NCBI RefSeq assembly: GCF_031323975.1
Contig: NZ_JAVIWS010000001.1
Location: forward strand, 3,100,001 to 3,164,000
Direction: 5' to 3'
From: Escherichia ruysiae
GTDB lineage: Bacteria; Pseudomonadota; Gammaproteobacteria; Enterobacterales; Enterobacteriaceae
Length of the DNA stretch: 64,000 nucleotides
Positions within the stretch are counted from its first letter, which is position 1. Each line of letters opens with the position of its first letter. The notes beneath the pieces are model-generated. The model was not told where the DNA came from. It saw only the letters and a list, made by a program, of their open reading frames with translations, and made no database searches. Made by a program: the position numbers and the translations under genes. Shown in pieces: positions 1-11,760 of the stretch.

Positions 1-85
1 TTGTGGGACCGCCCATAGCAGTGTTTATTGCTCGATTCTTGAAGCTCTTGAACAAGGGGCGAGTGGCGTTAAGAGTGGCTGTTGA
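1..85 (+). CDS. zntR: Zn(II)-responsive MerR-family activator ZntR, C-terminal fragment
   Basis: Partial: only the last 27 codons are in the window, in the frame starting at base 2, with a TGA stop at 83–85. The peptide begins CGTAHSSVYC and ends SGVKSGC. This is the C-terminal metal-binding loop of ZntR, whose Cys, His and Cys ligands bind zinc. ZntR activates the zinc exporter gene zntA. The following gene, arfA, is its usual neighbour on the same strand. The identification rests on the short tail plus the gene order. Confidence 0.85.
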   Translation, partial: CGTAHSSVYCSILEALEQGASGVKSGC

Positions 86-140
86 TTTTTTGCACTGGCA
101 GGATTACACTCGCGCCGTAAAATAATCAATTGGAGTTTTT

Positions 141-359
141 ATGAGCCGATATCAGCATACGAAAGGGCAGATAAAGGATAATGCGATAGAAGCATTACTG
201 CATGACCCCCTGTTCAGACAACGCGTAGAGAAAAATAAAAAAGGGAAAGGCAGCTATATGCGAAAAGGAAAACATGGCAATCGGGGGAACTGGGAGGCCA
301 GTGGCAAGAAAGTGAATCGCTTTTTTACCACTGGCCTTCTGCTTTCTGGCGCTTGTTAA
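141..359 (+). CDS. arfA: Alternative ribosome-rescue factor ArfA
   Basis: A 72-residue basic protein that rescues ribosomes stalled on mRNAs lacking a stop codon by recruiting release factor RF2; it is a backup for tmRNA. The N-terminal part ([19 protein letters not shown]) and the Lys/Gly-rich [18 protein letters not shown] segment match ArfA. The last codons ([12 protein letters not shown]) are hydrophobic and are normally not made, because the mRNA is cut or terminated at an internal hairpin (295–337), leaving a shorter active protein. An RBS (ggagt) lies 7 nt before the ATG. The stop codon overlaps the convergent mscL stop. Confidence 0.95.
   Translation: MSRYQHTKGQIKDNAIEALLHDPLFRQRVEKNKKGKGSYMRKGKHGNRGNWEASGKKVNRFFTTGLLLSGAC
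295..337 (+). terminator. Hairpin inside arfA that makes a nonstop mRNA
   Basis: Perfect 10-bp arms AGGCCAGTGG (295–304) and CCACTGGCCT (328–337) enclose an inner stem AAAGTG/CGCTTT followed by a T-run. Established knowledge: the arfA message is cleaved by RNase III or terminated at such a hairpin. ArfA synthesis then depends on tmRNA failing, because the tagged product is degraded. The structure lies within codons 52–66. Confidence 0.8.
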
Positions 360-766
360 GAGCGGTTATTCTGCTCTTTCAGCAAATCACGAATTTCTGT
401 CAGTAATACTTCTTCTTTAGTTGGTGCTGGAGCCGCCGCCGGTTCTTCTTTTTTCCGATTCAGTTTGTTGATTAGCTTAATCGCCATAAAGATGGCAAAG
501 GCCACAATCAGAAAATCAAATACGTTTTGAATGAAGACGCCGTAATGCATAACAACAGCGGGTACATCCCCCTGCGCATCGCGTAATGTGACAGCAAACT
601 GTTTAAAGTCGATCCCGCCAATTAATAAACCCAGTGGCGGCATGATGATATCAGCAACCAGTGAAGAGACGATCTTACCGAATGCGGCGCCGATAATGAC
701 ACCTACAGCCAAATCCACTACATTCCCGCGCATCGCAAATTCGCGAAATTCTTTAATAATGCTCAT
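356..766 (-). CDS. mscL: Large-conductance mechanosensitive channel MscL
   Basis: A 136-residue inner-membrane protein that opens under high membrane tension and releases solutes during hypo-osmotic shock. The amphipathic N-terminus ([15 protein letters not shown]) is followed by the pore-lining TM1 ([21 protein letters not shown]), a periplasmic loop, TM2 ([15 protein letters not shown]) and a charged cytoplasmic helix ending [13 protein letters not shown]. The length equals that of the E. coli protein. An RBS (gggagaaag) precedes the ATG. It lies downstream of trkA on the same strand, but a terminator-like hairpin intervenes. Confidence 0.97.
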   Translation of the reverse strand: MSIIKEFREFAMRGNVVDLAVGVIIGAAFGKIVSSLVADIIMPPLGLLIGGIDFKQFAVTLRDAQGDVPAVVMHYGVFIQNVFDFLIVAFAIFMAIKLINKLNRKKEEPAAAPAPTKEEVLLTEIRDLLKEQNNRS

Positions 767-866
767 GTCTTTCTCCCTATGAAGCTAACATTTATAAGTC
801 TAACAAATGTTAAGGCATTTTCCTGCCAGGAATGAATTTAATTAATCCTTGAAAAGAAAAGGGAAA

Positions 867-894
867 TAATAGGGCGTCATAAGACGCCTTATTA
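867..894 (-). terminator. Terminator after trkA
   Basis: GGCGTC (873–878) and GACGCC (883–888) with an ATAA loop form a stem extended by A/T pairs. On the minus strand it sits just beyond the trkA stop and is followed by an A/T-rich run. It separates trkA from mscL. Confidence 0.6.
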
Positions 895-895
895 A

Positions 896-2272
896 TTACA
901 AGAAGAAAGGGCTTGGCTGGAAGAGTCGTTCGACGTCGGTAATAAACTTTTTATCTGTAAGAAACATAATCACGTGATCGCCTTGCTCAATACGTAAATT
1001 ATCATTAGCAATCATCACGTCGTTTCCGCGTACCACCGCACCGATGATTGTCCCCGGTGGCAGTTTAATTTCATCAATAACCCGACCAACAACACGAGAA
1101 GTGCTCTCATCACCGTGAGCAACAGCTTCAATAGCTTCAGCCACACCTCGACGGAGTGAGGAAACACCAACAATATCAGCTTTTCGCACATGACTAAGCA
1201 ACGCAGATATAGTTGCTTGTTGCGGTGAAATCGCAATATCGATCACGCTTCCTTGAACCAGATCCACATAAGCGCGACGTTGGATCAACACCATCACCTT
1301 TTTCGCCCCCATACGTTTGGCAAGCATGGCGGACATGATATTGGCTTCGTCATCGTTGGTGACGGCAATAAACAGATCAACTTGATCAATATGTTCTTCA
1401 GCCAGCAGTTCCTGATCCGACGCATCGCCAAAAAAGACGATCGTATTCTGCAACTTTTCCGCCAGTTCGGCAGCGCGCTGCTGATTACGTTCGATGAGTT
1501 TGACGCTGTAATCTTTTTCCAGACGACGCGCCAGTCCAGCGCCGATATTGCCGCCGCCTACCAGCATAATCCGCTTATACGGTTTTTCCAGACGTTGTAA
1601 TTCGCTCATCACCGCGCGGATATGCTGTGAAGCGGCAATAAAGAACACTTCATCACCAGCTTCAACGATGGTCGAACCTTGCGGACGAATGGGGCGATCG
1701 TGGCGGAAAATTGCTGCCACACGAGTATCGATATGTGGCATATGTTCGCGCATGGTCGAAAGTGCATTACCAATCAGCGGGCCACCATAATAGGCTTTAA
1801 CCACAGCCAGACTGACTTTACCCTCAGCGAAGTTCACCACCTGCAATGCGCCGGGATACTCAATCAGTCGGTAAATATTATCGATAACCAACTGCTCTGG
1901 CGCGATCAGATGATCAATCGGTACGGCATCAGAATGGAATAGCTTATCAGCATCTCGAACGTAGTCCGGCGAGCGGATACGAGCGATGCGATTAGGGGTG
2001 TTGAAAAGTGAGTAGGCTACCTGGCAGGCAACCATATTAGTTTCATCTGAACTAGTTACAGCAACCAGCATATCGGCGTCGTCGGCACCTGCCTCTCGCA
2101 ATACGCGTGGATGAGAGCCATGCCCCTGCACAACACGCAGATCAAATTTATCCTGCAAGGTCCGCAGACGCTCACCATTAGTATCGACAACGGTAATATC
2201 GTTGTTCTCGCCAACCAGGTTTTCCGCCAGCGTGCCGCCAACCTGACCGGCACCCAGAATGATAATTTTCAT
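896..2272 (-). CDS. trkA: Trk potassium-uptake NAD-binding regulatory subunit TrkA
   Basis: A 458-residue peripheral membrane protein that gates the TrkH/TrkG potassium channels on the cytoplasmic side. Two tandem RCK units are visible. The first starts with the Rossmann glycine motif [13 protein letters not shown] (residues 7–19), the second with [15 protein letters not shown] at about residue 240; each unit has a C-terminal TrkA_C part. The length equals the E. coli protein. It is the last gene of def-fmt-rsmB-trkA, starting 22 nt after the rsmB stop, so it is probably cotranscribed with rsmB. Confidence 0.97.
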   Translation of the reverse strand: MKIIILGAGQVGGTLAENLVGENNDITVVDTNGERLRTLQDKFDLRVVQGHGSHPRVLREAGADDADMLVAVTSSDETNMVACQVAYSLFNTPNRIARIRSPDYVRDADKLFHSDAVPIDHLIAPEQLVIDNIYRLIEYPGALQVVNFAEGKVSLAVVKAYYGGPLIGNALSTMREHMPHIDTRVAAIFRHDRPIRPQGSTIVEAGDEVFFIAASQHIRAVMSELQRLEKPYKRIMLVGGGNIGAGLARRLEKDYSVKLIERNQQRAAELAEKLQNTIVFFGDASDQELLAEEHIDQVDLFIAVTNDDEANIMSAMLAKRMGAKKVMVLIQRRAYVDLVQGSVIDIAISPQQATISALLSHVRKADIVGVSSLRRGVAEAIEAVAHGDESTSRVVGRVIDEIKLPPGTIIGAVVRGNDVMIANDNLRIEQGDHVIMFLTDKKFITDVERLFQPSPFFL

Positions 2273-2293
2273 CAGTCGCGACCCGTTATCTCA

Positions 2294-3583
2294 TCACTTT
2301 TTGATTAGCTTAGCGTAAAAGAAGCCGTCACCGTCTTCGGCGCCTGGAAGATTTTGCTTACCAGGTTGCTCAGGTGTTCCTGTTTCGCAAAGTACGGCAT
2401 CATCAGTACGTTGCAAAAAGGCTTTAATCTGCTGGCTATTCTCTTCCGGCAACACCGAACAGGTAGCATAAACCAGGGTTCCACCGGATTTTAAATGTGG
2501 CCAGATGGCGTCAAGGATTTCAGACTGCAACTGAGCGAGTTCCGGGATATCGCGATCGCGACGCAACCATTTAATATCCGGATGGCGACGAATCACACCG
2601 GTTGCCGAACAAGGCGCATCTAATAAAATGCGATCAAACTGTTGCTCGCCACACCATTGGGAAGGGTAACGGCCATCACCTTGTTTCACGATTGCCTTCA
2701 TACCAAGGCGTTTTAAATTGTCGTAAACGCGAGAGAGCCGTTGCTCATCAATATCGACCGCCAGCACTTGCGCTTCTGGTGCCACTTCAAGGATATGCGT
2801 TGTTTTACCGCCGGGGGCGGCACAAAGATCCAGAATGTATTCACCATTTTGTGGAGCAAGCCAGGTCATGCAACCTTGTGCTGATGCATCCTGAACGGTA
2901 ACCCATCCTTCTTCAAAACCGGGTAGCGCATGAACAGGTGCGGGTGTTTCCAGGCGTACAGCATCCGGGTAATCCGCATGTGGGAAGCCTTGCATACCAG
3001 CCTCTTCCAGAAGTGCAATCCAGTTATCGCGGGAATTATGCATACGATTAACGCGCAGCCACATTGGCGGACGCTGGTTATTGGCTTCGACGATGGATTG
3101 CCACTGCTCTGGATACGCTTTTTGCAGACGCTTCAGCAACCAAGAAGGATGTAGATAACGTGCATCACTGGCATTAAACTCGGCTAATAACTCTTCTTGC
3201 TGACGCTGGAACTGGCGTAACACGCCGTTAATCAGTCCCTTAAGTTGCGGGCGCTTAATTGCGACAGCACCTTCAACCGTTTCAGCCAGCGCAGCATGAG
3301 GTGGAATGCGGGTATAAAGCAGTTGATACAAACCAACCATAATCAGGTAATGCACAGTACGCTGTTTGCCAGTCATCGGACGGGCCATTAACTTATTAAT
3401 CAGCCAGTCTAGCTGTGAGAGCGTACGCAATACGCCAAAGCACAACTCTTGAAGAAGGGCTTTGTCTTTATCGGAAACTTTTTGCTGTAGCGGTGGCAGA
3501 ATGTTGCTTAATGATTGCCCTTGTTCGACGACTTGTTCAACGGCCTGGGCCGCCATGCTACGTAAATTACGTTGTTTTTTCAT
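2294..3583 (-). CDS. rsmB: 16S rRNA m5C967 methyltransferase RsmB
   Basis: A 429-residue SAM-dependent enzyme that methylates C5 of cytosine 967 in 16S rRNA. An N-terminal NusB-like RNA-binding domain (to about residue 130) precedes the catalytic domain. The SAM loop [11 protein letters not shown], the PC motif [10 protein letters not shown] and the TC motif [11 protein letters not shown] with the nucleophilic Cys are all present. I chose the start [13 protein letters not shown]; an upstream in-frame Met would add nine residues that run into the terminator hairpin before the gene. Third gene of the def-fmt-rsmB-trkA set. Confidence 0.96.
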   Translation of the reverse strand: MKKQRNLRSMAAQAVEQVVEQGQSLSNILPPLQQKVSDKDKALLQELCFGVLRTLSQLDWLINKLMARPMTGKQRTVHYLIMVGLYQLLYTRIPPHAALAETVEGAVAIKRPQLKGLINGVLRQFQRQQEELLAEFNASDARYLHPSWLLKRLQKAYPEQWQSIVEANNQRPPMWLRVNRMHNSRDNWIALLEEAGMQGFPHADYPDAVRLETPAPVHALPGFEEGWVTVQDASAQGCMTWLAPQNGEYILDLCAAPGGKTTHILEVAPEAQVLAVDIDEQRLSRVYDNLKRLGMKAIVKQGDGRYPSQWCGEQQFDRILLDAPCSATGVIRRHPDIKWLRRDRDIPELAQLQSEILDAIWPHLKSGGTLVYATCSVLPEENSQQIKAFLQRTDDAVLCETGTPEQPGKQNLPGAEDGDGFFYAKLIKK

Positions 3584-3589
3584 AAGTAT

Positions 3590-3622
3590 AAAAATAAAAA
3601 TGCCCGGCAAGACCGGGCTTAG
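3590..3622 (-). terminator. Attenuator-like terminator between fmt and rsmB
   Basis: On the minus strand, GCCCGG-TCTTG-CCGGGC (from bases 3602–3618) is followed by ATTTTTATTTTTA. This is a textbook intrinsic terminator placed in the 51-nt fmt–rsmB gap, so only a share of def-fmt transcripts should reach rsmB and trkA. Confidence 0.75.
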
Positions 3623-3634
3623 AAGAGTGGACTA

Positions 3635-4582
3635 TCAGGCCAGACGGTTGCCCGGAACAAACCATTCCCGACGAGAATTCAGGAGGTCTTGCGCGCTCAT
3701 CGCTTTCTTACCCGCAGGTTGTAACGAGAGCAGGTTCAGGATGCCATCACCAGTTGCAACCTGGATGCCTTGTTTGTTGGCTTCAAGGATCGTTCCTGGC
3801 GCAGCCTTTGTTGGCGTATCAATGACCGACGCTTTCCAGACCTTAACCGGCTGTCCTTCAATTTCCAGCCAGCTCATCGGCCATGGATTGAAAGCGCGAA
3901 TGCAGCGTTCAAGCTGTGCTGCCGAAAGTGACCAGTCAATACGTGCTTCTTCTTTACTTAGCTTTTCAGCGTAAGTGACAAGAGTTTCGTCCTGAACTTC
4001 TGGTTTCGCCGTCCCGTCTGCCAGTTGTTTCAACGTGGTGATAAGCCCTTGTGGGCCAAGCTCTGCCAGCTTGTCGTACAGCGTACCACTGGTATCTTCT
4101 GCAGTGATCGGGCAGGAGAGTTTATAAAGCATATCGCCAGTGTCCAAACCGACATCCATTTGCATAATGGTCACGCCGGTTTCTGCATCTCCCGCCCATA
4201 ACGAACGTTGGATTGGCGCGGCACCGCGCCAGCGAGGCAGCAGTGAACCATGAACATTGATACAGCCGAGACGTGGCATCTCCAGCACAGCTTTAGGCAG
4301 AATCAGCCCATAGGCGACGACAACCATAACATCAGCTTGCAGGTCAGCGACCAGTTGCTGGTTTTCTTGTGGACGCAAAGAAACAGGCTGAAAAACGGGT
4401 AAGCCTTTTTCTTCAGCCAGCATTTTGACCGGACTTGGCATCAGCTTTTTGCCGCGCCCTGCTGGTCGGTCGGGTTGGGTAAACACGCCAACAACGTTAT
4501 GTCCAGAAGACAACAGCGCGTCAAGATGACGCGCTGCAAAGTCAGGTGTACCCGCAAAAATAATACGTAGTGATTCTGACAC
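3635..4582 (-). CDS. fmt: Methionyl-tRNA formyltransferase
   Basis: A 315-residue enzyme that transfers a formyl group from 10-formyl-THF to Met-tRNA(fMet) for initiation of translation. The N-terminal catalytic Rossmann domain carries the formyltransferase signature around [17 protein letters not shown], with the essential Asn, His and downstream Asp in MDVGLDTGD. The C-terminal OB-like tRNA-binding domain follows from about residue 205. It starts 14 nt after the def stop, which is the conserved def-fmt pair; the formyl group that Fmt adds is later removed by Def. Confidence 0.97.
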   Translation of the reverse strand: MSESLRIIFAGTPDFAARHLDALLSSGHNVVGVFTQPDRPAGRGKKLMPSPVKMLAEEKGLPVFQPVSLRPQENQQLVADLQADVMVVVAYGLILPKAVLEMPRLGCINVHGSLLPRWRGAAPIQRSLWAGDAETGVTIMQMDVGLDTGDMLYKLSCPITAEDTSGTLYDKLAELGPQGLITTLKQLADGTAKPEVQDETLVTYAEKLSKEEARIDWSLSAAQLERCIRAFNPWPMSWLEIEGQPVKVWKASVIDTPTKAAPGTILEANKQGIQVATGDGILNLLSLQPAGKKAMSAQDLLNSRREWFVPGNRLA

Positions 4583-4596
4583 GTTAGTTCTTATCC

Positions 4597-5106
4597 TTAA
4601 GCCCGGGCTTTCAGACGATCCAGTTTTTCAACTTTCTGACGAATACGTTGTTGTTTCAGCGGTGACAGATAATCCATAAACAGTTTGCCAACCAAGTGAT
4701 CCATCTCATGTTGAATACAGATGGCTAACAGGCCGTCTGCTTCCAGTTCAAATGGTTTACCGTCGCGGTCCAGGGCGCGAATTTTAACTTTCTCAGCGCG
4801 TGGCACTAAAGCACGTTGTTCAGGGATCGACAGGCAACCTTCTTCAATGCCTGTTTCGCCGCTTTTTTCTAAAAGCTCCGGATTGATTAGCACCAGCCGT
4901 TCGTCACGGTTTTCCGAAACATCAATAACAATGATACGTTGATGGATATCAACCTGGGTTGCAGCCAGGCCAATACCTTCTTCTGCGTACATCGTCTCGA
5001 ACATATCATCGACGATACGCTGAATTTCTGCATTCACTTCTTCTACCGGTTTAGCAACTTTGCGAAGCCGCTCGTCCGGAATATGTAACACTTGCAAAAC
5101 TGACAT
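4597..5106 (-). CDS. def: Peptide deformylase
   Basis: A 169-residue Fe(II) enzyme that removes the N-formyl group from nascent proteins at the ribosome. All three motifs are present: GIGLAATQ (about residue 46), EGCLS with the metal-ligand Cys, and the HEMDHLVG helix with two ligand His and the catalytic Glu. First gene of the def-fmt-rsmB-trkA group; the divergent dprA starts 129 bp away, so the gap should hold both promoters. Confidence 0.98.
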
Positions 5107-5235
5107 AAATCTCCAGAGATGTGTTCAGGAGTTAGAAAGATTATTTCTTCTATTCTAGACAAATCCCCCTCTGATTGACAGCATCACTGACCAATCGCAA
5201 AGATTGCTAAGGCTGCTTATGGCAGGGAGATAAGG

Positions 5236-6360
5236 ATGGTCGATACAGAAATTTGGCTGCGTCTGATGGGCATCAGCAGCTTGTACGGCGATGATATGGT
5301 TCGTATCGCTCACTGGCTGGCAAAACAGTCGTATATTGATGCGGTTGTATTGCAGCAAACAGGGCTTACATTGCGGCAGGCACAACGCTTTCTTTCATTT
5401 CCGCAAAAGAGTATTGAAAGCTCACTTTGTTGGCTTGAACAACCCAATCATCATTTAATCCCTGCGGATAGCGAATTTTATCCTCCTCAACTTCTCGCAA
5501 CGGTTGATTATCCCGGTGCTCTGTTTGTTGCCGGGGGGCTTCCCGCATTGCGATCATTTCAGCTTGCCGTCGTGGGAAGTCGTGCTCATTCATGGTATGG
5601 CGAGCGATGGGGACGATTATTTTGCGAATCGCTGGCGACACGTGGCGTAACGATTACCAGTGGGCTGGCGCGTGGAATCGACGGTGTGGCACATAAAGCG
5701 GCGGTACAGGTAAATGGCGTTAGTATTGCGGTCTTGGGAAATGGACTCAATACTATCCATCCGCGTCGCCATGCTCAACTCGCCGCTAGTCTGCTTGAAC
5801 AGGGAGGCGCTATCGTTTCCGAATTTCCGCTGGATGTTCCGCCACTGTCTTACAATTTCCCGCGAAGAAATCGCATTATCAGTGGTCTAAGTAAAGGTGT
5901 ACTGGTGGTAGAAGCTGCTTTACGTAGTGGTTCTTTGGTGACAGCACGTTGTGCGCTTGAACAGGGGCGAGAAGTTTTTGCCTTGCCCGGTCCATTAGGG
6001 AGTCCGGGAAGCGAAGGACCTCACTGGTTAATAAAACAAGGTGCGACTCTTGTGACGGAACCGGAAGAAATCCTGGAAAATTTGCAATACGGATTGCACT
6101 GGTTGCCAGATGCCCCTGAAAATTCATTTTATTCACCGGATCAGGAAGACGTGGCATTGCCATTTCCTGAGCTCCTGGCTAACGTAGGAGATGAGGTAAC
6201 ACCTGTTGACGTCGTCGCTGAACGTGCCGGCCAACCTGTGCCAGAGGTAGTTACTCAACTACTAGAACTGGAGTTAGCAGGGTGGATCGCAGCAGTACCC
6301 GGCGGCTATGTCCGATTGAGGAGGGCATGCCATGTTCGACGTACTAATGTATTTGTTTGA
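5236..6360 (+). CDS. dprA: DNA-processing protein DprA (Smf)
   Basis: A 374-residue protein of the DprA/Smf family, which loads RecA on incoming single-stranded DNA in naturally competent bacteria; its role in Escherichia is less clear. The Rossmann-like core contains [10 protein letters not shown] and [14 protein letters not shown] (phosphate/ssDNA-binding loops), and a winged-helix-like tail follows residue 310. The start MVDTEIW has GGGAGATAAGG upstream. The end overlaps smg by 29 bp, so the two are likely translationally coupled. Confidence 0.95.
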
Positions 6361-6805
6361 AACCTATATTCACACAGAAGCTGAGTTGCGTGTGGATCAA
6401 GACAAACTTGAACAGGATCTTACCGATGCAGGATTTGATCGAGAAGATATCTACAATGCCCTGCTTTGGCTGGAAAAGCTTGCGGATTATCAGGAAGGAC
6501 TGGCAGAGCCAATGCAACTGGCCTCTGATCCACTCTCCATGCGTATTTATACCCCGGAAGAGTGTGAAAGACTGGATGCCAGCTGTCGTGGTTTTCTGCT
6601 TTTCCTTGAGCAAATTCAGGTGCTTAACCTTGAAACCCGTGAAATGGTGATAGAGCGAGTGCTCGCGCTGGATACCGCAGAGTTCGACCTGGAAGACTTG
6701 AAATGGGTAATCCTGATGGTGTTGTTCAATATTCCGGGCTGCGAAAATGCGTACCAGCAAATGGAAGAATTACTCTTTGAAGTGAATGAAGGTATGCTGC
6801 ATTAA
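6332..6805 (+). CDS. smg: Smg protein (DUF494), function unknown
   Basis: A 157-residue acidic, helix-rich protein of the Smg/DUF494 family, conserved next to dprA in gamma-proteobacteria. No catalytic motif is visible. An RBS (gaggagg) lies inside the end of dprA, 29 bp before the dprA stop. No experimental function is known to me, but the tight linkage to dprA and yrdD suggests a DNA-related context. Confidence 0.93.
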
Positions 6806-6833
6806 TCATTTCTTTAATTCAGCATAAGTTGTT

Positions 6834-7376
6834 ATGGCGAAATCAGCACTGTTCACGGTGCGTAATAATGAGTCCTGCCCAAAGTGCGGGGCTGATCTGG
6901 TTATTCGATCCGGGAAACACGGTCCGTTTCTTGGGTGCTCACAGTATCCGGCGTGTGACTACGTCCGTCCTCTGAAATCTTCAGCGGATGGGCATATCGT
7001 CAAAGTTCTGGAGGGGCAAGTTTGCCCTGCATGTAGCGCAAATCTGGTATTACGCCAGGGACGCTTTGGTATGTTTATTGGCTGCAGTAACTACCCTGAA
7101 TGCGAACATACTGAACTTATCGATAAACCGGACGAAACGGCAATTACATGTCCCCAATGTCGGACGGGTCATCTGGTCCAGCGCCGCTCCCGTTATGGCA
7201 AAACATTCCACTCCTGTGATCGCTACCCGGAGTGTCAATTTGCTATTAACTTCAAACCCATAGCCGGAGAGTGCCCTGAGTGTCACTATCCGCTACTCAT
7301 CGAAAAGAAAACCGCGCAGGGTGTTAAACATTTCTGTGCCAGTAAACAATGTGGAAAGCCGGTTTCGGCGGAATAA
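6834..7376 (+). CDS. yrdD: Topoisomerase-type zinc-finger protein YrdD
   Basis: A 180-residue protein made of four Cys4 zinc-ribbon repeats like those at the C-terminus of DNA topoisomerase [10 protein letters not shown]…[17 protein letters not shown]…[17 protein letters not shown]…SCDRYPEC and CPECHYPLL…CASKQC. It probably binds single-stranded DNA; it has no topoisomerase catalytic domain. The stop lies 4 nt before the tsaC GTG start. It sits between smg and tsaC as in E. coli. Confidence 0.95.
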   Translation: MAKSALFTVRNNESCPKCGADLVIRSGKHGPFLGCSQYPACDYVRPLKSSADGHIVKVLEGQVCPACSANLVLRQGRFGMFIGCSNYPECEHTELIDKPDETAITCPQCRTGHLVQRRSRYGKTFHSCDRYPECQFAINFKPIAGECPECHYPLLIEKKTAQGVKHFCASKQCGKPVSAE

Positions 7377-7380
7377 TAAC

Positions 7381-7953
7381 GTGAATAATAACCTGCAAGG
7401 AGACGCTATCGCGGCTGCGGTAGATGTCCTCAATGAAGAACGTGTCATCGCCTATCCAACGGAAGCTGTTTTCGGTGTCGGGTGCGATCCTGATAGCGAA
7501 ACTGCAGTGATGCGACTGTTGGAGTTAAAACAGCGTCCGGTTGATAAGGGGCTGATTTTAATCGCAGCAAATTACGAGCAGCTCAAACCTTATATCGATG
7601 ACAGCATGCTGACGGACGCGCAGCGTGAAACCATTTTTTCCCGCTGGCCAGGTCCTGTCACCTTTGTCTTTCCCGCGCCTGCGACAACACCGCGCTGGTT
7701 GACGGGGCGCTTTGATTCGCTTGCTGTACGAGTCACCGACCATCCGTTGGTGATTGCTTTGTGCCAGGCTTATGGTAAACCGCTGGTTTCTACTAGTGCC
7801 AACTTGAGTGGATTGCCACCTTGCCGGACAGTAGACGAAGTTCGCGCACAATTTGGCGCGGCGTTCCCGGTTGTGCCTGGTGAAACGGGGGGGCGTTTAA
7901 ATCCTTCAGAAATCCGCGATGCCCTGACGGGTGAACTGTTTCGACAGGGGTAA
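7381..7953 (+). CDS. tsaC: Threonylcarbamoyl-AMP synthase TsaC
   Basis: A 190-residue enzyme that makes threonylcarbamoyl-AMP from threonine, bicarbonate and ATP, the first step of t6A37 tRNA modification. The YrdC fold is seen in [14 protein letters not shown], the Lys/Arg nucleotide-binding strand around [10 protein letters not shown], and [13 protein letters not shown] chose the GTG start at 7381 ([10 protein letters not shown]), which gives the family's usual length; upstream in-frame codons overlap yrdD. Its stop lies just before aroE. Confidence 0.96.
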   Translation: MNNNLQGDAIAAAVDVLNEERVIAYPTEAVFGVGCDPDSETAVMRLLELKQRPVDKGLILIAANYEQLKPYIDDSMLTDAQRETIFSRWPGPVTFVFPAPATTPRWLTGRFDSLAVRVTDHPLVIALCQAYGKPLVSTSANLSGLPPCRTVDEVRAQFGAAFPVVPGETGGRLNPSEIRDALTGELFRQG

Positions 7954-7957
7954 CATA

Positions 7958-8776
7958 ATGGAAATCTATGCTGTTTTTGGTAATCCGATAGCCCACAGCA
8001 AATCGCCATTCATTCATCAGCAATTTGCTCAGCAACTGAATATTGAACATCCCTATGGGCGCGTGTTGGCACCCATCAATGATTTCATCAACACACTGAA
8101 CGCTTTCTTAAGTGCTGGTGGCAAAGGTGCGAATGTGACGGTGCCTTTTAAAGAAGAGGCTTTTGCCAGAGCGGATGAACTCACTGAACGGGCAGCGTTG
8201 GCTGGTGCTGTTAATACCCTCAAGCAGTTAGAAGATGGGCGCCTGCTGGGTGACAATACCGATGGCGTAGGTTTGTTAAGCGATCTGGAACGTCTCTCTT
8301 TTATCCGCCCCGGGTTACGTATCCTGCTCATTGGCGCTGGCGGGGCATCTCGCGGTGTACTACTGCCACTTCTTTCCCTGGACTGTGCGGTGACAATCAC
8401 TAATCGGACGGTTTCCCGCGCGGAAGAGTTGGCTAAATTGTTTGCGCATACTGGCAGTATTCAGGCGTTGGGTATGGACGAACTGGAAAGTCATGAGTTC
8501 GATCTCATTATTAATGCAACATCCAGTGGCATCAGTGGTGATATTCCCGCGATCCCAGCATCGCTCATCCATCCAGGTATTTGTTGTTATGACATGTTCT
8601 ATCAGAAAGGAAAAACACCTTTTCTGGCATGGTGTGAGCAGCGAGGCTCAAAGCATAATGCTGATGGTTTAGGGATGCTGGTGGCACAGGCGGCTCATGC
8701 CTTCCTTCTTTGGCATGGCGTTCTGCCTGATGTAGAACCGGTCATCAAACAATTGCAACAGGAGCTGTCGGTGTGA
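7958..8776 (+). CDS. aroE: Shikimate dehydrogenase (NADP+)
   Basis: A 272-residue enzyme reducing 3-dehydroshikimate to shikimate in aromatic amino acid synthesis. The shikimate-binding N-terminus has NPIAHSKSP, the catalytic Lys is in [10 protein letters not shown], the partner Asp in GDNTDGVG, and the NADP loop is GAGGASRG followed by NRT. The start MEIYAVFG is 4 nt after the tsaC stop. Two upstream codons in frame would overlap tsaC and are not needed. Confidence 0.97.
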   Translation: MEIYAVFGNPIAHSKSPFIHQQFAQQLNIEHPYGRVLAPINDFINTLNAFLSAGGKGANVTVPFKEEAFARADELTERAALAGAVNTLKQLEDGRLLGDNTDGVGLLSDLERLSFIRPGLRILLIGAGGASRGVLLPLLSLDCAVTITNRTVSRAEELAKLFAHTGSIQALGMDELESHEFDLIINATSSGISGDIPAIPASLIHPGICCYDMFYQKGKTPFLAWCEQRGSKHNADGLGMLVAQAAHAFLLWHGVLPDVEPVIKQLQQELSV

Positions 8777-9030
8777 ATCAGGCCATCCAGTTTCCAGACA
8801 GGGAAGAGTGGGACGAGAATAAAAAATGTGTATGTTTTCCCGCTCTCGTGAATGGCATGCAACTGACATGTGCGATCTCTGGCGAGAGCCTGGCGTATCG
8901 CTTTACTGGAGATACGCCAGAACAGTGGTTAGCGAGTTTTCGTCAGCATCGCTGGGACCTGGAAGAAGAAGCGGAAAACTTAATTCAGGAACAAAGTGAA
9001 GATGATCAAGGCTGGGTCTGGTTACCCTGA
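8773..9030 (+). CDS. yrdB: DUF1488 protein YrdB
   Basis: An 85-residue acidic protein of the DUF1488 family with a GTG start overlapping the aroE stop by 4 bp, so translation is probably coupled. No membrane segment or catalytic motif is seen; the C-terminus ([12 protein letters not shown]) is strongly acidic. The function is unknown to me. The end overlaps the convergent yrdA gene by 25 bp. Confidence 0.92.
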   Translation: MNQAIQFPDREEWDENKKCVCFPALVNGMQLTCAISGESLAYRFTGDTPEQWLASFRQHRWDLEEEAENLIQEQSEDDQGWVWLP

Positions 9031-9560
9031 TCCAGATATTCGTCTTTCCATTTGACGTAATTATTCGCGGAATAGCGTAACCCAGCCTTCTCTTCATCAC
9101 TTAACGGGCGGATCTGTTTGACGGGGCTACCGAGATACAGATATCCGCTCTCCAGCCGTTTATTTTGTGGGACCAGGCTACCCGCACCAATCATCACATC
9201 ATCTTCTACTATTGCGCCATCAAGTAAAATTGAGCCCATCCCAACCAAAACTCGATTGCCAATGGTGCAGCCGTGGAGCATCACTTTATGTCCAACCGTA
9301 ACGTCTTCGCCGACGATTAACGGATTGCCTTGTGGATTAGCCGTTGATTTATGGGTCACGTGTAAGACGCTGCCATCCTGGATATTGGTTCGGGCGCCGA
9401 TCTGAACATAATTAACATCACCACGAATTACAACAAGTGGCCAGATCCCCACATCATCGGCCAACCGAACATCACCAATAATCACACTGCTACTGTCAAT
9501 CATGACTCGCTGACCGATTTGTGGAAAAAGATCCCGGTATGGGCGTAGAGTGTCTGACAT
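9006..9560 (-). CDS. yrdA: Gamma-carbonic-anhydrase-like hexapeptide protein YrdA
   Basis: A 184-residue left-handed beta-helix protein of the gamma-carbonic anhydrase/Caffeoyl-CoA family. Hexapeptide turns are visible (VIGDVRLADDVGIWPLVVI, IGNRVLVGMGSILLDGAIV), and metal-ligand-type His residues lie in VLHVTH and VGHKVMLH. The substrate has not been established. The start is MSDTLRPYRD; the open frame continues 98 codons upstream into the rRNA promoter, which I reject because that part is not protein-like and the RBS (gaggtaag) precedes this ATG. Confidence 0.95.
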   Translation of the reverse strand: MSDTLRPYRDLFPQIGQRVMIDSSSVIIGDVRLADDVGIWPLVVIRGDVNYVQIGARTNIQDGSVLHVTHKSTANPQGNPLIVGEDVTVGHKVMLHGCTIGNRVLVGMGSILLDGAIVEDDVMIGAGSLVPQNKRLESGYLYLGSPVKQIRPLSDEEKAGLRYSANNYVKWKDEYLDQGNQTQP

Positions 9561-9712
9561 ACTTACCTCAACGAAAAATGATTTATCTATGACTTTGGGT
9601 GCTTTATTAGCCTTGCGCAAGTGTTTTGCTATGTAAAAATGCGCCATTTTGCATGTGAATGCAGCAAAGAGGCTGAAAAAAGAACAAACAGAAAAAAAGA
9701 TCAAAAAAGTAC

Positions 9713-9740
9713 TTGTGCAAAAAATTGGGATCCCTATAAT
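9713..9740 (+). promoter_or_regulatory. rrnD P1 promoter
   Basis: TTGTGC (9713–9718) and a perfect TATAAT (9735–9740) are spaced 16 bp apart and followed by a GC-rich discriminator GCGCCTCC, typical of promoters under stringent (ppGpp/DksA) control. The A-tracts just upstream fit an UP element. Confidence 0.9.
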
Positions 9741-9819
9741 GCGCCTCCGTTGAGACGACAACGTGAAACACTTCACAAGATGGTCGTAACAACGAAGAGA
9801 AAAATCCTGAAATTCAGGG

Positions 9820-9847
9820 TTGACTCTGAAAGAGGAAAGCGTAATAT
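9820..9847 (+). promoter_or_regulatory. rrnD P2 promoter
   Basis: TTGACT (9820–9825) and TAATAT (9842–9847) with a 16-bp spacer lie 107 bp downstream of P1, the usual spacing of tandem rRNA promoters. Confidence 0.85.
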
Positions 9848-9887
9848 ACGCCACCTCGCGACAGTGAGCTGAAAGCCGCGTCGCAAC

Positions 9888-9899
9888 TGCTCTTTAACA
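9888..9899 (+). promoter_or_regulatory. boxA antitermination site in the 16S leader
   Basis: TGCTCTTTAACA matches the rRNA boxA consensus bound as RNA by NusB/S10 for antitermination. A second copy lies before 23S (near 11900). Confidence 0.9.
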
Positions 9900-10031
9900 A
9901 TTTATCAGACAATCTGTGTGGGCACTCGAAGATACGGATTCTTAACGTCCTCGGACGATAAATGAATACCAAGTCTCAAGAGTGAACACGTAATTCATTA
10001 CGAAGTTTAATTCTTTGAGCATCAAACTTTT

Positions 10032-11573
<1,542 letters not shown>

Positions 11574-11641
11574 CCTTAAAGAAACGTACTTTGCAGTGCT
11601 CACACAGATTGTCTGATGAAAATGAGCAGTAAAACCTCTAC

Positions 11642-11718
<77 letters not shown>

Positions 11719-11760
11719 AATTTGCACCGCAAATTTGAAGAGGTTTTAACTACATGTTAT

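Larger units (their letters stand above)
9561..10031 (+). promoter_or_regulatory. rrnD promoter and leader region
   Basis: This 471-bp gap before 16S holds an A-rich UP element and probable Fis-binding stretch (about 9600–9712), promoters P1 and P2, and the boxA antitermination signal. The leader between P2 and 16S also contains the 5' half of the RNase III processing stem of 16S. No protein gene is seen. Confidence 0.9.

Noticed and set aside
9561..9854. 98-codon N-terminal extension of yrdA
   Set aside because: It would run through the rrnD promoters P1 and P2, and a good RBS precedes the shorter ATG that gives the family's normal length.
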